NCBI GenBank assembly: GCA_003550305.1
Contig: QKYT01000154.1
Span: forward strand, 78,423 to 142,422
Direction: 5' to 3'
Source of the DNA: Glomus cerebriforme
Lineage: Eukaryota; Glomeromycota; Glomeromycetes; Glomerales; Glomeraceae
DNA length: 64,000 nucleotides
The translations under genes were made by a program, and so were the position numbers. The notes beneath the pieces were generated by a model. That model searched no databases. It saw only the letters and a program-made list of their open reading frames with translations, and had not been told where the DNA came from. Shown here piece after piece: positions 12,473-23,725 of the stretch. How positions within the stretch are numbered: the first letter of the stretch is position 1; each line of letters starts with the position of its first letter.

Positions 12473-13575
12473 ATGAGTTCAAATCCAATAGACATTTCGT
12501 CCAATTTTTACTCCCAAGATGAGTTCGAATTTAACTATGGTTTAACTAATGATATTTTTAATAATCAACCCGAAGAATACTCATATTTTTATGAGCTATC
12601 CAACGAAATTTACCATATTACGTGCAAAGAAATAATTGACAGAACCTTGATTACTAGTAATGATTCCATTCAGTATGATAATGTATATAATTTTGATTAC
12701 CAACAACTTGATACCAAGAGATTGTATCGTTTTGCTTGTAGAAAACTTTCTCCCACATTTATTTTTCAGCTTTTAAATAAATATATTTATGGGATACATG
12801 AGATGGGATCTACGACTGAACAACAAGAAGTGTTTTTAGTCGAACATCAAGAAATTCTTAAAGATCACATAATCAAAAAATTTGCTCATTATTTGGAACT
12901 AAAACAATTTTGTACGCAGGAACCTTTATTTGATTTGAGATTTATGGAAGATTATCAATATTATTATACTGCAGGCTCTAATGCGGGTACGCTTAATACT
13001 TTATTCTTCCTTTCCCTCTTAACTAATATAATAAATCAATAAGCTCTATACTTTCTACACTATTCCCTACTTTCTTTTTTATTATAGTGGGATTAAATGG
13101 ATCTTCTAACGAAAAAGAAAATGAAAACTCAGAGAAAACATCACTTCCATGTACTAAATGCGTATGGCATGAAAAACCCGTTAAATTATTGTTGTCTTTT
13201 TTGATAACACGCAAAGAAGAAGTCAATCAACTTGCAACAAAGCGGGGTGGAGGTGGTAATATTAAAACAAAACTCTGGGATGATGCCGTGGTTATGTTAT
13301 TCAGGAATGGCTATTATGAATATACTGCTAAACAATGTGCTACTAAATGGAAGAACATTAAGAAAGAATATAACGATAATAATATCCAAATTCGGTATAA
13401 ATCAGAAGTTGAAGAGATCCTAGGTGGAAATGGATTGAATTTAGAATCAAGGAGAATGGATGGTAATTCGCATTTTAATGACATGCCGATGTCCGCTAAA
13501 CGAAAAATGTTAGATGAGGATAAATCAAATAATAAGACGATTAAATTTATTCATTATGAAAATCCAAAAAATTAA
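12473..13575 (+). CDS. two-module protein: HITC-type domain fused to Myb/SANT-like domain
   Basis: Exons 12473-12986 and 13088-13575 are joined by a phase 1 intron (GTACGC...TTATAG), giving 333 residues. Residues about 38-145 form the cluster's unnamed domain: YSYFYELSNEIYHITCKEI, a second half NFDYQQLDTKRLYRFACRKL, then LLNKYIYGI and a helix ending in IIKKFAHYLEL. Residues about 198-262 form the DNA-binding module, with tryptophans near 198, 235 and 259, including TAKQCATKWKNIKKEY. It ends with YKSEVEEIL (about 275-283), KRKMLDED and a C-terminal ENPKN. There is no signal peptide or membrane segment. The second module is of the trihelix type (Myb_DNA-bind_4), so DNA binding is inferred; the first has no known function. 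A GGATT array lies just upstream. The ATG follows an in-frame-free AT-rich leader and is the first available. Confidence 0.8.
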
Positions 13576-14289
13576 GAGAGAATTGGAAAGAAATAATATG
13601 AATAATATTTTAATCCTAATTTATGTTATCAAACCAAATGTAAAATCAATCTTTTATCATAGTTTCTTTTGAATATTCTTAATATCTCGCTGAATCTACT
13701 ATATTTATAGGAGAAATTTTCGATCTTGTTCTAGAAGGATGTATAGATATCTTTTTTTTTAAAATTTATTTATTTTTTTTTTTGGAATATTTTATAAGTA
13801 GGAATTCTAATCTTTTACCAGGTGCTCACATTAATAAATTATTTAAATATTTTTTTCATGATGTCAAATGTTTCGAAAATCATTTTTACTCGCTGGAACC
13901 ATGAATAAGTTTATATGAAATTTCTCCGAGTCAACCTGGTTTAATGCGGGTGGTCGTAAATCTCTCATTTATAAAGAGAACTACGAATGTTGAACTGACT
14001 CTGGTAACCTACAAATAATCGAAAACAAACTTTTTTTGTTAGTTTCTATTGCAATATTTCTATGATCATAGGAGTAATAAATAGTTCAATTTTACGAACA
14101 AATTTATAATCGTCCACGTTCCAAATAACCAATGTAACCTACAAATTTTTTAATCAGAAAATGTTTGATTTAAACAATTAAAATTCACATTTTAATGATC
14201 TACCTTGATCAACACAAATTGTTTGCGCCGAGAATGGTCTCAAAAAGATCGTCGGACCGGGCTCTTTACTTCGTAACAAAGATATATCT

Positions 14290-14321
<32 letters not shown>

Positions 14322-15808
14322 AAAAAGTATATTCACGTAGGGGAGGGGGGATATATATATACATCGAAGAAGACTTCAACGATGAATACGCTCAAACACA
14401 TATTTCCTAATAAGTGAAGAAATAAAGAGCATTGAATATTTTCATATTAAGTTAATTAGTATCATAAATAATTTCCTTATTTAACATAATTGTCATTCTT
14501 CAGAATTTTTAATTTGTACCATCATGCGTTCAGATTTACTTTCAAAATTTACCTAAAAAGATTTTCTTCTAAATTCTAACATTCCTGATAACAAAAATGC
14601 AGACTTAATGCACATCACGTCTGAACAACGTATGACATATTATTTAATAAACATTTCATAAATCATAATAAAATGAATTTTTTGTAATATTATGCTGATA
14701 AGAAAGAAATATTATATATGATACTGGCCATATGAATTTTGCTATAAAATATCAAATCCAATTTTCCTTCTGAAAAATGTATACGTTGTGGAAAAGAAGC
14801 GTTGAAGGGTATAAAGATTTCAAATTAACGTTCTTATCATGTATTGCCAATTTTTTGACTTGCTTGCATGTTTGTATTTAATGATGTTGTCGAAATTTAT
14901 TTAAGTGTTCACATGATAAATAGTAGCCGAGGTTTTGTTGCACTTCAAACTATAAAGTGAAGATCTCCATAGTACATTTCATTTGTCATTACGCAAATTT
15001 GAAGATCCCTTTCATCCGGTTACGAATCTAATTCCTTGGCTATATTCGGGATTGATGAATGGTCTTTGTACTAATACTAATTATATTTAACGGATTTTCT
15101 ATTATACCGGAAGCCAGTAATAAATATATATCGTTATTTAATCGAGACATTGTAGAAGATTTTGAATAAGTTGAAAGGTTAAAATATCGATAACAAATTG
15201 AGTATCCTAATTTTGTTATTCTGGAATTGAATGACCAATATGAGAGACAACTTATATTTTTTATAGCGACTTTGTATATGCTTTGTTAAAATTATCAAAA
15301 TCAAAAAATGCAATGACAAGCCTGATAAAGTTTCTTGCAATTACAATTACGGTACTCGGAAATATAATTCATAGTTGAAAGGTGTATTCGAATTCAAAGT
15401 TTCTTTATGATAAAAAAAATGTAATTATTGTATGCAAACAATATAATTATGTTCTTAAATTTTGAAATTTTGTATACCGTATGTCATATGATCGTCAATG
15501 TGTAATACCATTTGCAATACGCTAAAATGTTGAATGTAAAGTTTACTAATTTGGTTTATCATTGATTTTTTGCTTTACTCTTTCATAATTTTATTTTTTT
15601 AGTCTTTGTGTTTATTTAATTCGATTATTGTGTAAAAATTAATTAGATACATTTTCTCAAACATATATATACCCTCCTCTTTCATAATTTCTGATTTTAC
15701 AAAATCCTCTACTCTTTATTATTGTTAAAAACACGGAATAATAAAGTTTAATGAACGATAAAATTTTACAAAAAAAAATTTTTTATACATTAGGATGTGC
15801 AAATGGTA
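13576..15808. other. gene-poor AT-rich spacer
   Basis: No supported gene. There are A/T runs and a short dinucleotide TA run at 14289-14310 followed by a purine tract (14336-14350). No repeat shared with the rest of the window was noticed. Confidence 0.4.
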
Positions 15809-16045
15809 CTGTTGTAGCCCAAACGTAACCATGTCCCGAATCCGACTTGGGATATCCCAAATCAAACTTGGGACAATCCTATGTCCGAAAATTAACCATA
15901 TCCCAAACAAAACTAGTAAATTTTAAATGTTTAAGACGTCTCAAACTACCATTTAAGACTGGGTTAGTTTGGGACATGGTCAAGTTTCGGATATAAGGTT
16001 TTCCCAAGTTTGATTTGGGACATGGTAGTGTTTGGGCTACAACAG
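15809..16045. mobile_element. GTTGTAGCCC-type MITE, copy 1
   Basis: Terminal inverted repeats CTGTTGTAGCCCAAAC (left) and GTTTGGGCTACAACAG (right) are flanked by TA on both sides, as for Tc1/mariner-class insertions. The 237-bp interior has nested inverted segments (cccaaatcaaacttggga). It is nearly identical, in the opposite orientation, to the copy at 60471-60694. Its right end abuts the truncated SANT coding region and even supplies an ATG that reads into it. Confidence 0.85.
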
Positions 16046-16459
16046 TACGATAAATCTATTAAATTGTTTTTTTTTTATTTGGAAGAACGTAAAGATGATA
16101 TCAATAAACTGCCATCAAAGCGTGGTAATTTTAAATCCAAACTCTGGAAATATATCTCTGTTGTGCTACTCAAACATGGCTACAGTTATTCTCCAAAACA
16201 ATGTGAACACAAGTGGAAGAATATCAAGCAAAAATATAAGGTAAAGTTATTCTTAAAAAAAACCAAAAGAAACTATCTTAATTTTTGATGTTTAATATGT
16301 TTAATATAGGAAAACCCCGGATTTCGGTTTAAGACAGAATATGAAAGAGTTACCGGTACAAATAGGACTTCAAATGATAGTTCAGATTTTAATGAGTTTA
16401 ATATATCTTCTAATGTTGGATTTGAATATAGGTTTGTTTTTGAAAATCCAAATACATAA
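16010..16459 (+). pseudogene. 5'-truncated Myb/SANT-like gene behind a MITE
   Basis: An open frame runs from inside the MITE end (ATG at 16010 or 16022) through KSIKLFFFYLEERKDDINKL, KLWKYISVVLLKHGY and PKQCEHKWKNIKQKYK to a phase 0 donor at 16240/16241. It resumes at 16310 with FRFKTEYERV and FNEFNISSN and ends FVFENPNT at 16459. The intron sits where it does in the gene at 7226-8589. The first conserved tryptophan and everything upstream are missing, replaced by the MITE. The matching middle exon lies on the other strand at 16665-16781. As it stands it would encode about 126 residues. It could still be expressed from the MITE-derived start, but a broken gene is more likely. Confidence 0.65.
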
Positions 16460-16664
16460 CGTAGAACTATTACTATTCAATATGGCCTTGTATTTTCAAT
16501 TAATTATGAAATTCGTGAAATTAATAATAGTAATTAATTTTTAGACAAAAGTGCATCAATTTTTATTATTAGTTATATATATCGTGGTGGAGATTTAACA
16601 GCTCGTTGTTAGTAAATAGCTGTGGTGACAAATATAAAAGAGCAATAATTCTAGAGCTACCCAC

Positions 16665-16965
16665 CTTTATCACCCTTATTTTGATAAAGAAAAATTAAAC
16701 GATCAATTGATTCGTTAACTGAGGAAAGCATTTCAGGTGTTTCACTTATCTCTGAATAACTATCAATAATTTTTTGATAATCTTTTATACAAGAAAAATA
16801 ATATTAATATTCAAGTAGTCAAGTACAGCACTACAGCATAAGTTAAACTTGAAACTCGTTTCATTTATCGCATTTTCAGAAATTTGCAACTTTTGAATTC
16901 AAATGCAAAATGTATGTTTTACCGCTCTGAAATTACTTAAGAAAAACTCATGTTTTATAATTACC
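16665..16965 (-). pseudogene. orphan middle exon and exon 1 edge of a SANT-family gene
   Basis: On the minus strand, 16781-16665 is bounded by an AG acceptor (cttgtataaaag) and a GTGGGT donor, is phase 1 at both ends, and encodes YQKIIDSYSE...VNESIDRLIF. This matches exon 2 of the gene at 7226-8589 (EIINQYS...DGSIDRL). Further up, at about 16965, 'gatcaag|gtaattata' resembles the exon 1 donor of the gene at 22000-23042, and the intervening intron is alike in all three copies. No SANT exon follows on this strand; it is found inverted at 16046-16459. Exon 1 itself has an in-frame stop. Confidence 0.6.
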
Positions 16966-17204
16966 TTGATCTATTTCTTAATTAAGAGGATCCAATCCAG
17001 ATAAATAAATGAGACAATTAAATAATAATAATTCCAAAATATTTTTTGAAGTTATTGATAGGTTACAATTCGCGAATCCGATCCTTGCAAAAAAAAATAA
17101 AATCGGCTGCAGATCTTTGGATTGGATTCAATGGCGTTAATGATCGACAATTCGTCATTGTATATACACGTCTATTTTTTTTTTATCTGAAGCAATTTAA
17201 ATAT

Positions 17205-17453
17205 TAGACCAGGCAAAAAAAAATTTAGATTCTCGTGACCCGGCAGTGTCAGTTTTTTGAAAAAATGGAGAAAATTTTTTATAGTAAAAAATTTTTCATA
17301 TGATTTTGAGATAAAATTGGTGTTACAAAAAGCCAACGTAATTTTACATATGAAAAAATTTTTTACATATATAAAAAAAATAAGCCGGCCGGCCGGGTCA
17401 TTTTCAAAATTTTATGTCACGAGAATCTAAAAATTTTTTTTTGTCCGGCCTTA
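17205..17453. mobile_element. MITE with TTTAGATTCTCGTGAC inverted repeats
   Basis: Left end 'aggcaaaaaaaaatttagat' then 'tctcgtgac'; right end is the reverse complement ('gtcacgagaatctaaaaatt' then 'ttttttgtccggcc'). Inverted repeats are about 30 bp, the element is about 250 bp, and there is no coding capacity. The centre also holds short inverted words (aaaattttttacatat). No second copy was noticed in the window. Confidence 0.65.
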
Positions 17454-17686
17454 GAAATTAGAAAATTAGCATATGATAAATAAAGCAAGAGAATTAATTC
17501 TCAACTTTAAAATTGGCAAGTGGCCGCAGTATTATTTGTGTCTAGAACGTCTTATATAATTTCTCACGAATGAATCAAAAATATAATAATAGTATCTGAT
17601 CTGGATTTAGGGTTCGGGTTAGAGTTTATCATATTCATTTTACCGAAAATATTCGGGATAAACTGAATTATAGTTTCGTGTTGATT

Positions 17687-18004
17687 AATAATTATTATTA
17701 TTCAACATACATAATTGAGTAACCATGTTTGGTTTTAGCTTCTCACACTTCTAACAATAATATTATTATTCATATGATCGACAGAATCAACAAATCCTTA
17801 GCCAAACGAAAGCGCAGCGATATTAATCTTTCTTATTAAAAAGTCGACATTTGTTGTTTTTTAAATAATTTCCTTTTGAATATCCTTCCGCAAATAATTT
17901 TATTATCTAATTTAGCACAAAAGAAATACTGATCAATTATAGTACGACCAAAGACGCCAAGTCAATGATGTTATTCCATTCTAGTAATAACGCAAATTTC
18001 AAAT
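17687..18004 (+). repeat. about 320-bp dispersed repeat, copy A
   Basis: Nearly identical, in the same orientation, to 42069-42395. Shared blocks include 'attgagtaaccatgtttggt', 'ccaaacgaaagcgcagcgat' and 'tacgaccaaagacgccaagt'. Only small indels separate the copies. No inverted ends and no open frame are evident; a SINE, a solo LTR or a segmental duplication are all possible. Confidence 0.75.
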
Positions 18005-18554
18005 ACTGTTTTATCTTTGCATAATTCGGTTAGTATTCAGAAGAAAAAAAGATGAACGATTTAGAGAATATTCAAAATAATCAATATGGAGTGGCATTTT
18101 TAATTTAATTAGGTAATCATTGTTGTTGCAATAATGCTTAAAGTTTAAATGCTTATTAATTATTTGAATTTTTTATAGTATTTGCTTATTACAACTGTAG
18201 ATCCTACAGTACATGTTTGAAGTATTTGTGCGATGATTAAATTAAAAAAGTACAATTGCCGATCATTTGATCACGTGAAATAGCAAATTTAAAAATAAAA
18301 ATAAAAAACCTTTATTATAGACTTTTAAAACCCACGTAGTATACATATATTAGCCTTCTCTATATCTTTACTTAAAGGTAAAAGAACGGTTATGATTGCC
18401 ATTTTTGACTTACACATGTAGCATATTATGGGTGGGTGTATCCTGCATATACTGTACTGTAAATCAAATTTCTTTGACTATCAAACAGCTTTCAATAAAA
18501 CCTTAAATGGCGAAATAATAGTCGATATGGGCAATATTAATTGTCAGTTGTGAA

Positions 18555-18626
18555 GATTGGATTATTGATTGTGTATTGGATTGGATTGGATTGATTTGAG
18601 ATTAGAATTGGATTAATTGGATTAAA
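18555..18626 (+). promoter_or_regulatory. GGATT array upstream of the second two-module gene
   Basis: 'attggattggattggattga' at 18576-18595 is followed by 'gaattggattaattggatta' at 18605-18624. The array ends about 145 bp before the ATG at 18770. The order of words resembles the upstream region of the gene at 12473. Confidence 0.4.
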
Positions 18627-18769
18627 GTCGATCTTTCCGATCTAGGATTTTATGCGCAATTGAAACAAACAAATTATGGATCACTCGTAATATATATACA
18701 GTATTTCGCCCGTTCCAGTTTTTTATTCTTCCTTGGACGTTGAATAAAAAGCATTGATACTTCTAAATT

Positions 18770-20050
18770 ATGACAGAATATATTTCTAATGAGTTAGCCA
18801 GTAATGCTAGCATAAACCAGATTATATTCTTCTATACCCAGAATGATATAACTTACCTTATTCAGTGTGAAGAATCCAGTCCTGGCTCAATTACAGATTA
18901 TAGTTTTAGTAACACTCTTATATTTACTCATGAACAGCTCAATATAAATAAAACATATCGTCTAGTTTGCAAAAAGCTTTCAGTTACATTTATTTATCAA
19001 ATTTTAAATAACATTTTCTTTAATATTGATTTTAACCTAATTGAGCAACAGCAGCGAGAATTTTCTATAAAAGATCAAGAAAATCTTAAAACTCACTTAA
19101 AAAAGGATTTAATCTATTATTTAGAATTAAATCGCAGACCAAATGATTTTCTATATCATTGCTTTCTTAAAAAATATTATGATTATGAAAGTATGATGAT
19201 TTCTCAACAAAATAGCCTACAGGACGATAGTTACAGACAAGGTATAATTTTTCTCAAACTTGGTATGTTGTTGTGAGCACAAATTAAATGTGACTCATAT
19301 TTATCTTTCTTTCCACTAGAATTTACAAATGATCAATTCGTTTCTTTACCATCACATGAACAACCTGATGGATTTTCTGGAGTTGAAGGAACAGATGAAA
19401 AAATAGAAGTAATTGAAGCAGTATTTGATAAGTTATTGCAAATAAGTTCGTCTTTTCAACAATTTCATCAAAATGAAGGTAGGATATATCTTATTTCGTC
19501 AATTTTCTCACGTTGTGGTGAACTTTAATTGTTATGTTCGCAAGTGTTTAAAGCATGATTTGGTCATACAAATGAATGCCGTGCGGTTACTAAATATTAA
19601 TATTACTTTCTATTAGTTACTTCATCAGAATTGACCATTAATCCTGAACCTTCTAGTAATGATATTGAAGGTAAAATATTAATGGAGGAAGCAAATCCAC
19701 CAAGCGAAGGAGTTGAATCTTCTAATGAGAGTGAAAGCTCAACAGAAAGAACAAGATCATCTCCATGTGATTGGAGTGAGGAAGGAGCAGTCGAATGTCT
19801 ATTGTCATATTTGAAAGAAAATAAGGACTTGGCAAGAAAGCGCGGTGGTATTAATTGGGAGCAAGCCTCTACTAGGCTACGAGAACATAACTTCGACTTT
19901 TCTGCCAAACAATGTTCGACTAAATGGAAAAATATTAAACGAGAAAGTAAGAAAAATATGATGTATAAATCGCAAGTTGAAGAAATACTTGGTAAAAACG
20001 ATAAAAAGAAGAAAAAAATAACTAAGTATTTACTTAATAAATACAAATAA
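18770..20050 (+). CDS. two-module protein: HITC-type domain fused to Myb/SANT-like domain
   Basis: Three exons, 18770-19241, 19320-19478 and 19617-20050, joined by two phase 1 introns (GTATAA...CACTAG; GTAGGA...TATTAG), give 354 residues. The first module runs from IIFFYTQNDITYLIQCEES through KTYRLVCKKLSVTFIYQILN to LKTHLKKDLIYYLEL. The middle exon encodes an acidic linker (EKIEVIEAVFDKLLQISSS). The third exon carries a Ser/Glu-rich lead and the DNA-binding module, with tryptophans near residues 263, 291 and 314 (AKQCSTKWKNIKRES). YKSQVEEILGK and a lysine-rich end (KKKKKITKYLLNKYK) follow, with no ENP motif. The first-module cysteines are kept (QC and VC). A nuclear DNA-binding role is inferred from the second module. 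The Lys-rich tail could be a nuclear localisation signal. Confidence 0.78.
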
Positions 20051-21990
20051 TAATATTAATTTTATAAGATTAATTTTCATTTCAATAAGATTTACGACGA
20101 AAATTTAAATTTCAAATTAGTGCTTTTGTAAGAATTATTTGTAAAAAAATTAGCTAAAAATCAATGAATGTAATATATATAATTATTTAACTATTTATTA
20201 AAAGGAAAATTTTTGAATCTTATACAATTTTGAGTAATTTATAAAGGAACATTTTAAAAAAATGAAACAGATGTGATATATATATATACATTTTTTTTTG
20301 AAAGAAAAATGCCTACGACTATATCAAATGAATGCCAAAATTTCATTCACATAAATCCTATTAAGTTCAATAAACAATGTGCATTGAATGTTTTCTTAAA
20401 ACGTACATTAGTTCGGCATGGTCGCATCAGTACCACAAAAATTTTTACTGTCACGAGTGTTTCTCAATCATCATATGATAAAATTGTGTAACCCTTTTAA
20501 TTCTTAAATTATTTGCTGTCCATAGCTTCTCTTTTAATATTTATTAAAGAACATCAAAATCTTCAAAATCTGAGCGGACTTTACAATTTGTTAGATTTCT
20601 TCATTATAAAAATAAGTATGGATTTACAAAAAAAATTATCAATTTAATAATTGTTTAACGTTAACGTTGATACCCCCCTAATTTGTGAAGATAAGGTCAT
20701 GATTTGAAACAAATTATTAATTATTTAAGTTTTCGTTACACGAGGGCTGTTTATTGATTTAAAATTTGACCATTGAATGGGTCTTTGTAGGAACTCAATT
20801 ATATTATTTTGTTACACAATTATTTAAGGCGCAGCAACAAAGTTAGGACGAAAATTTGGTAAACCTGCACTTTTTTTTGAACAGAAAAAATTATATGCAG
20901 AATTGGAAATATATGCGTTCACTAGATTGAGCATAGAAACTTGCAAAGTCTCTACTGCTACTGATATATTATAATCAAAATTTTTTATTATTGATTGATC
21001 ATCCGTCAGCTGATTTTTAAAGGTATTACAAAACGTTAACTACAAATGTTAAAAATATTACTTTTTTTGTATTTCATTAAAAGAATCTATGTTTGTCTAA
21101 CCAATGCAAATTTGAATGAAAATTTTACAAATTTAGCTTAATAAATGTTCATTGTCTATATACTTACGAGGTAATGTACAAAGCGTATCCGGAGTCTTTT
21201 TAATATGGAATGAAATGATATCAATTCCCTTTCATTCTTTTTTTTTTAAAAAAAATAAAAAATGATAATTATTATTGTATATATAATATATACGCATTAT
21301 ATTAAAATAAATATTTCCATTCTAGCCAATTTTTATAAATAGTGCTAAAAAAATAAATGTAATTCAACGAAAATAAATTTTACGCTTTTTATCGTAAATT
21401 CATTCACAATAAAATATTTATACATTATATTTAATAGTCTACAGATATAAATACCAGATATTCAAGCATTTGGCTTTTCTTCCATTTACTTATAACAATA
21501 CCCAATACCGACATCAAGTATTTCTTCTATAAGAACAATCTTCACGTGAAAATTTATCGCGGTTAGTAAAATTAATCGAAGCAGCGGCGAAGTGTATCCA
21601 AATAATCGGCGCTAATGATTGATTAAAATATTTAGAGTGGGATTCTATAAAGAAATACTGAGATACTGTAAGTTGGAAATTCACAAGACGAAAATTTCAA
21701 AGTGTAGAGATGTGAGCCTGTTATATTCTACTGGATATCGATGATATTAGTGTAAAAATTGGTTAGTCCAGAGTCAATTTATACTATATGTAGATATTTT
21801 TATTAAATAATTCATAATATTTACAAAGGATGTTTAATAATATAATATAGGAATAGATAAAATATTAAAACAATTGAATTATACAATTTGATGAATCAAA
21901 AAGAACTTCCAAAGAAGTAATTTGAGCTAACACATTAGTTGTGAGTTCCCTTGAGAAAAAATTAATAAAGAAGATTAATATTGAAAATAA
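20051..21990. other. gene-poor AT-rich spacer between convergent family genes
   Basis: No supported gene; an open frame at 20273-20491 shows no family features. The region separates the plus-strand gene ending at 20050 from the minus-strand gene ending at 22000. Only A/T tracts and short TA runs were noticed. Confidence 0.4.
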
Positions 21991-21999
21991 TGAAGCAAA

Positions 22000-23042
22000 T
22001 TATAGCTTACTTATTCTCTTGTTCCCATAATCTTTTGGATTTTCCATAATAAATATACATTCATTATTATCTTCATCTAACAAATTATGACTAGATATAT
22101 CAGAAGACATGTTAAATTCCTCATCACCATTTGACTTCTCATTAAGAATTTCTTTAACTTTAGAATAATATTTTCTATCCCTTTTAATATTTTTCCATTT
22201 AATCCAACATTGTTTCGAATCATAATTGTAGCCATATTTATGTAGCAGGTTAGCAGCATCCTCCCAGAGTTTTTCTTTAATGCCGCTAGTACGACTTTTT
22301 GCCAGTTGTTTAACTTCATTTTTATGTTTCTTCAAATAGGAAAATAAGTGTTTGACAGCTTTCGGTTTCCAATTACATGGTGATTTTCTGGTTGATCCTC
22401 CAGTTCTACCCCGATTATCATATGGGGGCGGTGGAGTTGTTTCGTGTTCTTCGTCAGAAGGTTCAAAAGGTTCAGTAGCAACTTTTGATCCTACTATAAT
22501 TAAAGAAATAAAATTGCATTGATAGACATATTATAAGTTTTCAAGACAATATACTGTATATCGTGATGGATACATATCAATTATTTGTTGTGTTCATCGC
22601 GGTATAGTTTTGCTTGTAGCTTTGTTTTATTTATCGCGTTTTAGGAGCGATTACAAATGAATTCTATAATTTTTGCCGTTCTGAAAACGACGATAATATT
22701 TATACTAATTTATAAAAATGGAAATTAAAATAAGAGAAATATTAGTTTATTATAATTACCTTGGTGATATTCATTTTCTTCAAAAACTTGAATATTTTGT
22801 TGAGGAATAGAAGCATACGGAATGTTTAATATAGGTAGAGGTAGTTCTTCAAAATCATAAAACGCTGGGTATTCATTAGGACATGGTTGCATGGATTGCA
22901 TGCTAATATGAGAATATTCATATAATTGAGTGAATTGAGGATAACTGGTGACGGGTAAATAGGGGACACTTTGATTTGATTGAATGTAAACAATACCATT
23001 AAATAATGGTTGAGGGCTAGCAAAATAATAATTTCCTGCCAT
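22000..23042 (-). CDS. Myb/SANT-like protein with Pro/Gln-rich head
   Basis: Exons 23042-22760 and 22493-22000 on the minus strand are joined by a phase 1 intron (GTAATT...TTATAG), giving 258 residues. Exon 1 encodes an uncharged, Tyr/Pro/Gln-rich head (MAGNYYFASPQPLFNGIVYI...) with no HITC motif. Exon 2 begins VGSKVATEP, has an acidic and proline-rich linker, then the DNA-binding module SPCNWKPKAVKHLF, KLWEDAANLLHKYGY and SKQCWIKWKNIKRDRKYY. It continues with SKVKEILNEK, FNMSSDIS, LLDEDN and FIMENPKD and ends ISKL. The intron resembles the first intron of the gene at 7226-8589 but lacks its middle exon. Because flanking phases agree, the shorter form stays in frame. DNA binding is inferred. 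Confidence 0.78.
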
Positions 23043-23654
23043 TATCAGTTAAGTAAGTATGCTAATATTCCTTTCCTATTGTAGATTCAAATGATTTTTT
23101 TAAAAAATTGAGATTAGGATGATGTTAATTTTCCGAAAAAAAATTATTAAATTTATTCGACGATTTACAAGAAAAGGAGTAGATAATTGATATTTTGATT
23201 TCTGTTATCATAAAACCTTTGTGTAATATAGTAATAGTAGTAAATGATATAAAAGGATTATCCAATCCAACCTTAAATCGGTATGATGAATTACAATTTA
23301 AAGTGATTTTCAGAAAGTTCTATAACAGATTATCCATAAAAAATTCTAAATTGCGTATCAGCCAATTGGAAAAATTGGACCATATTTAATAATAATGATA
23401 TTAAGATATTAAATAATCCATAAATTTATAAATTTAATAAAAATGTATGTATAAAAATTGTCTGTCAGTTTAATCATGAGGTTAAAAATTATGTATTATT
23501 TTATTCTATTTAATAAAATAGAAAATCTAATCCAATCTAAATAAATTAATTAATCCACCTGCATTATTGAAATAAAATAATCTGCTATTACTACTATATT
23601 CGTGTAACTTTCGGATAAACAAGTTGTATTGTTTTCAACAGATAAAATTAGTAA

Positions 23655-23725
23655 GATCTTCTGCATTTGGATTGGATTGAGTCAACCCATTTTTGGATTT
23701 TCAATCCAATCCAATCCAATCCGTT
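23655..23725. promoter_or_regulatory. GGATT/AATCC inverted array between divergent genes
   Basis: 'tttggattggattgagtcaa' at 23667-23686 is followed by 'ttttggattttcaatccaat' and 'ccaatccaatccg' to 23723. Unlike the other arrays, both orientations are present, making an inverted pair. It lies between the minus-strand gene starting at 23042 and the plus-strand gene starting at 24268. Single words also occur at 23259-23271 and 23526-23540. Confidence 0.4.

Noticed and set aside
16010..16459. Calling this an ordinary intact SANT gene
   Set aside because: The first conserved tryptophan and all upstream exons are replaced by a MITE, and the matching middle exon is on the other strand.
19603..20046. 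147-residue minus-strand open frame
   Set aside because: It lies antisense to the SANT exon of the gene at 18770, which has conserved residues and splice sites on the plus strand.
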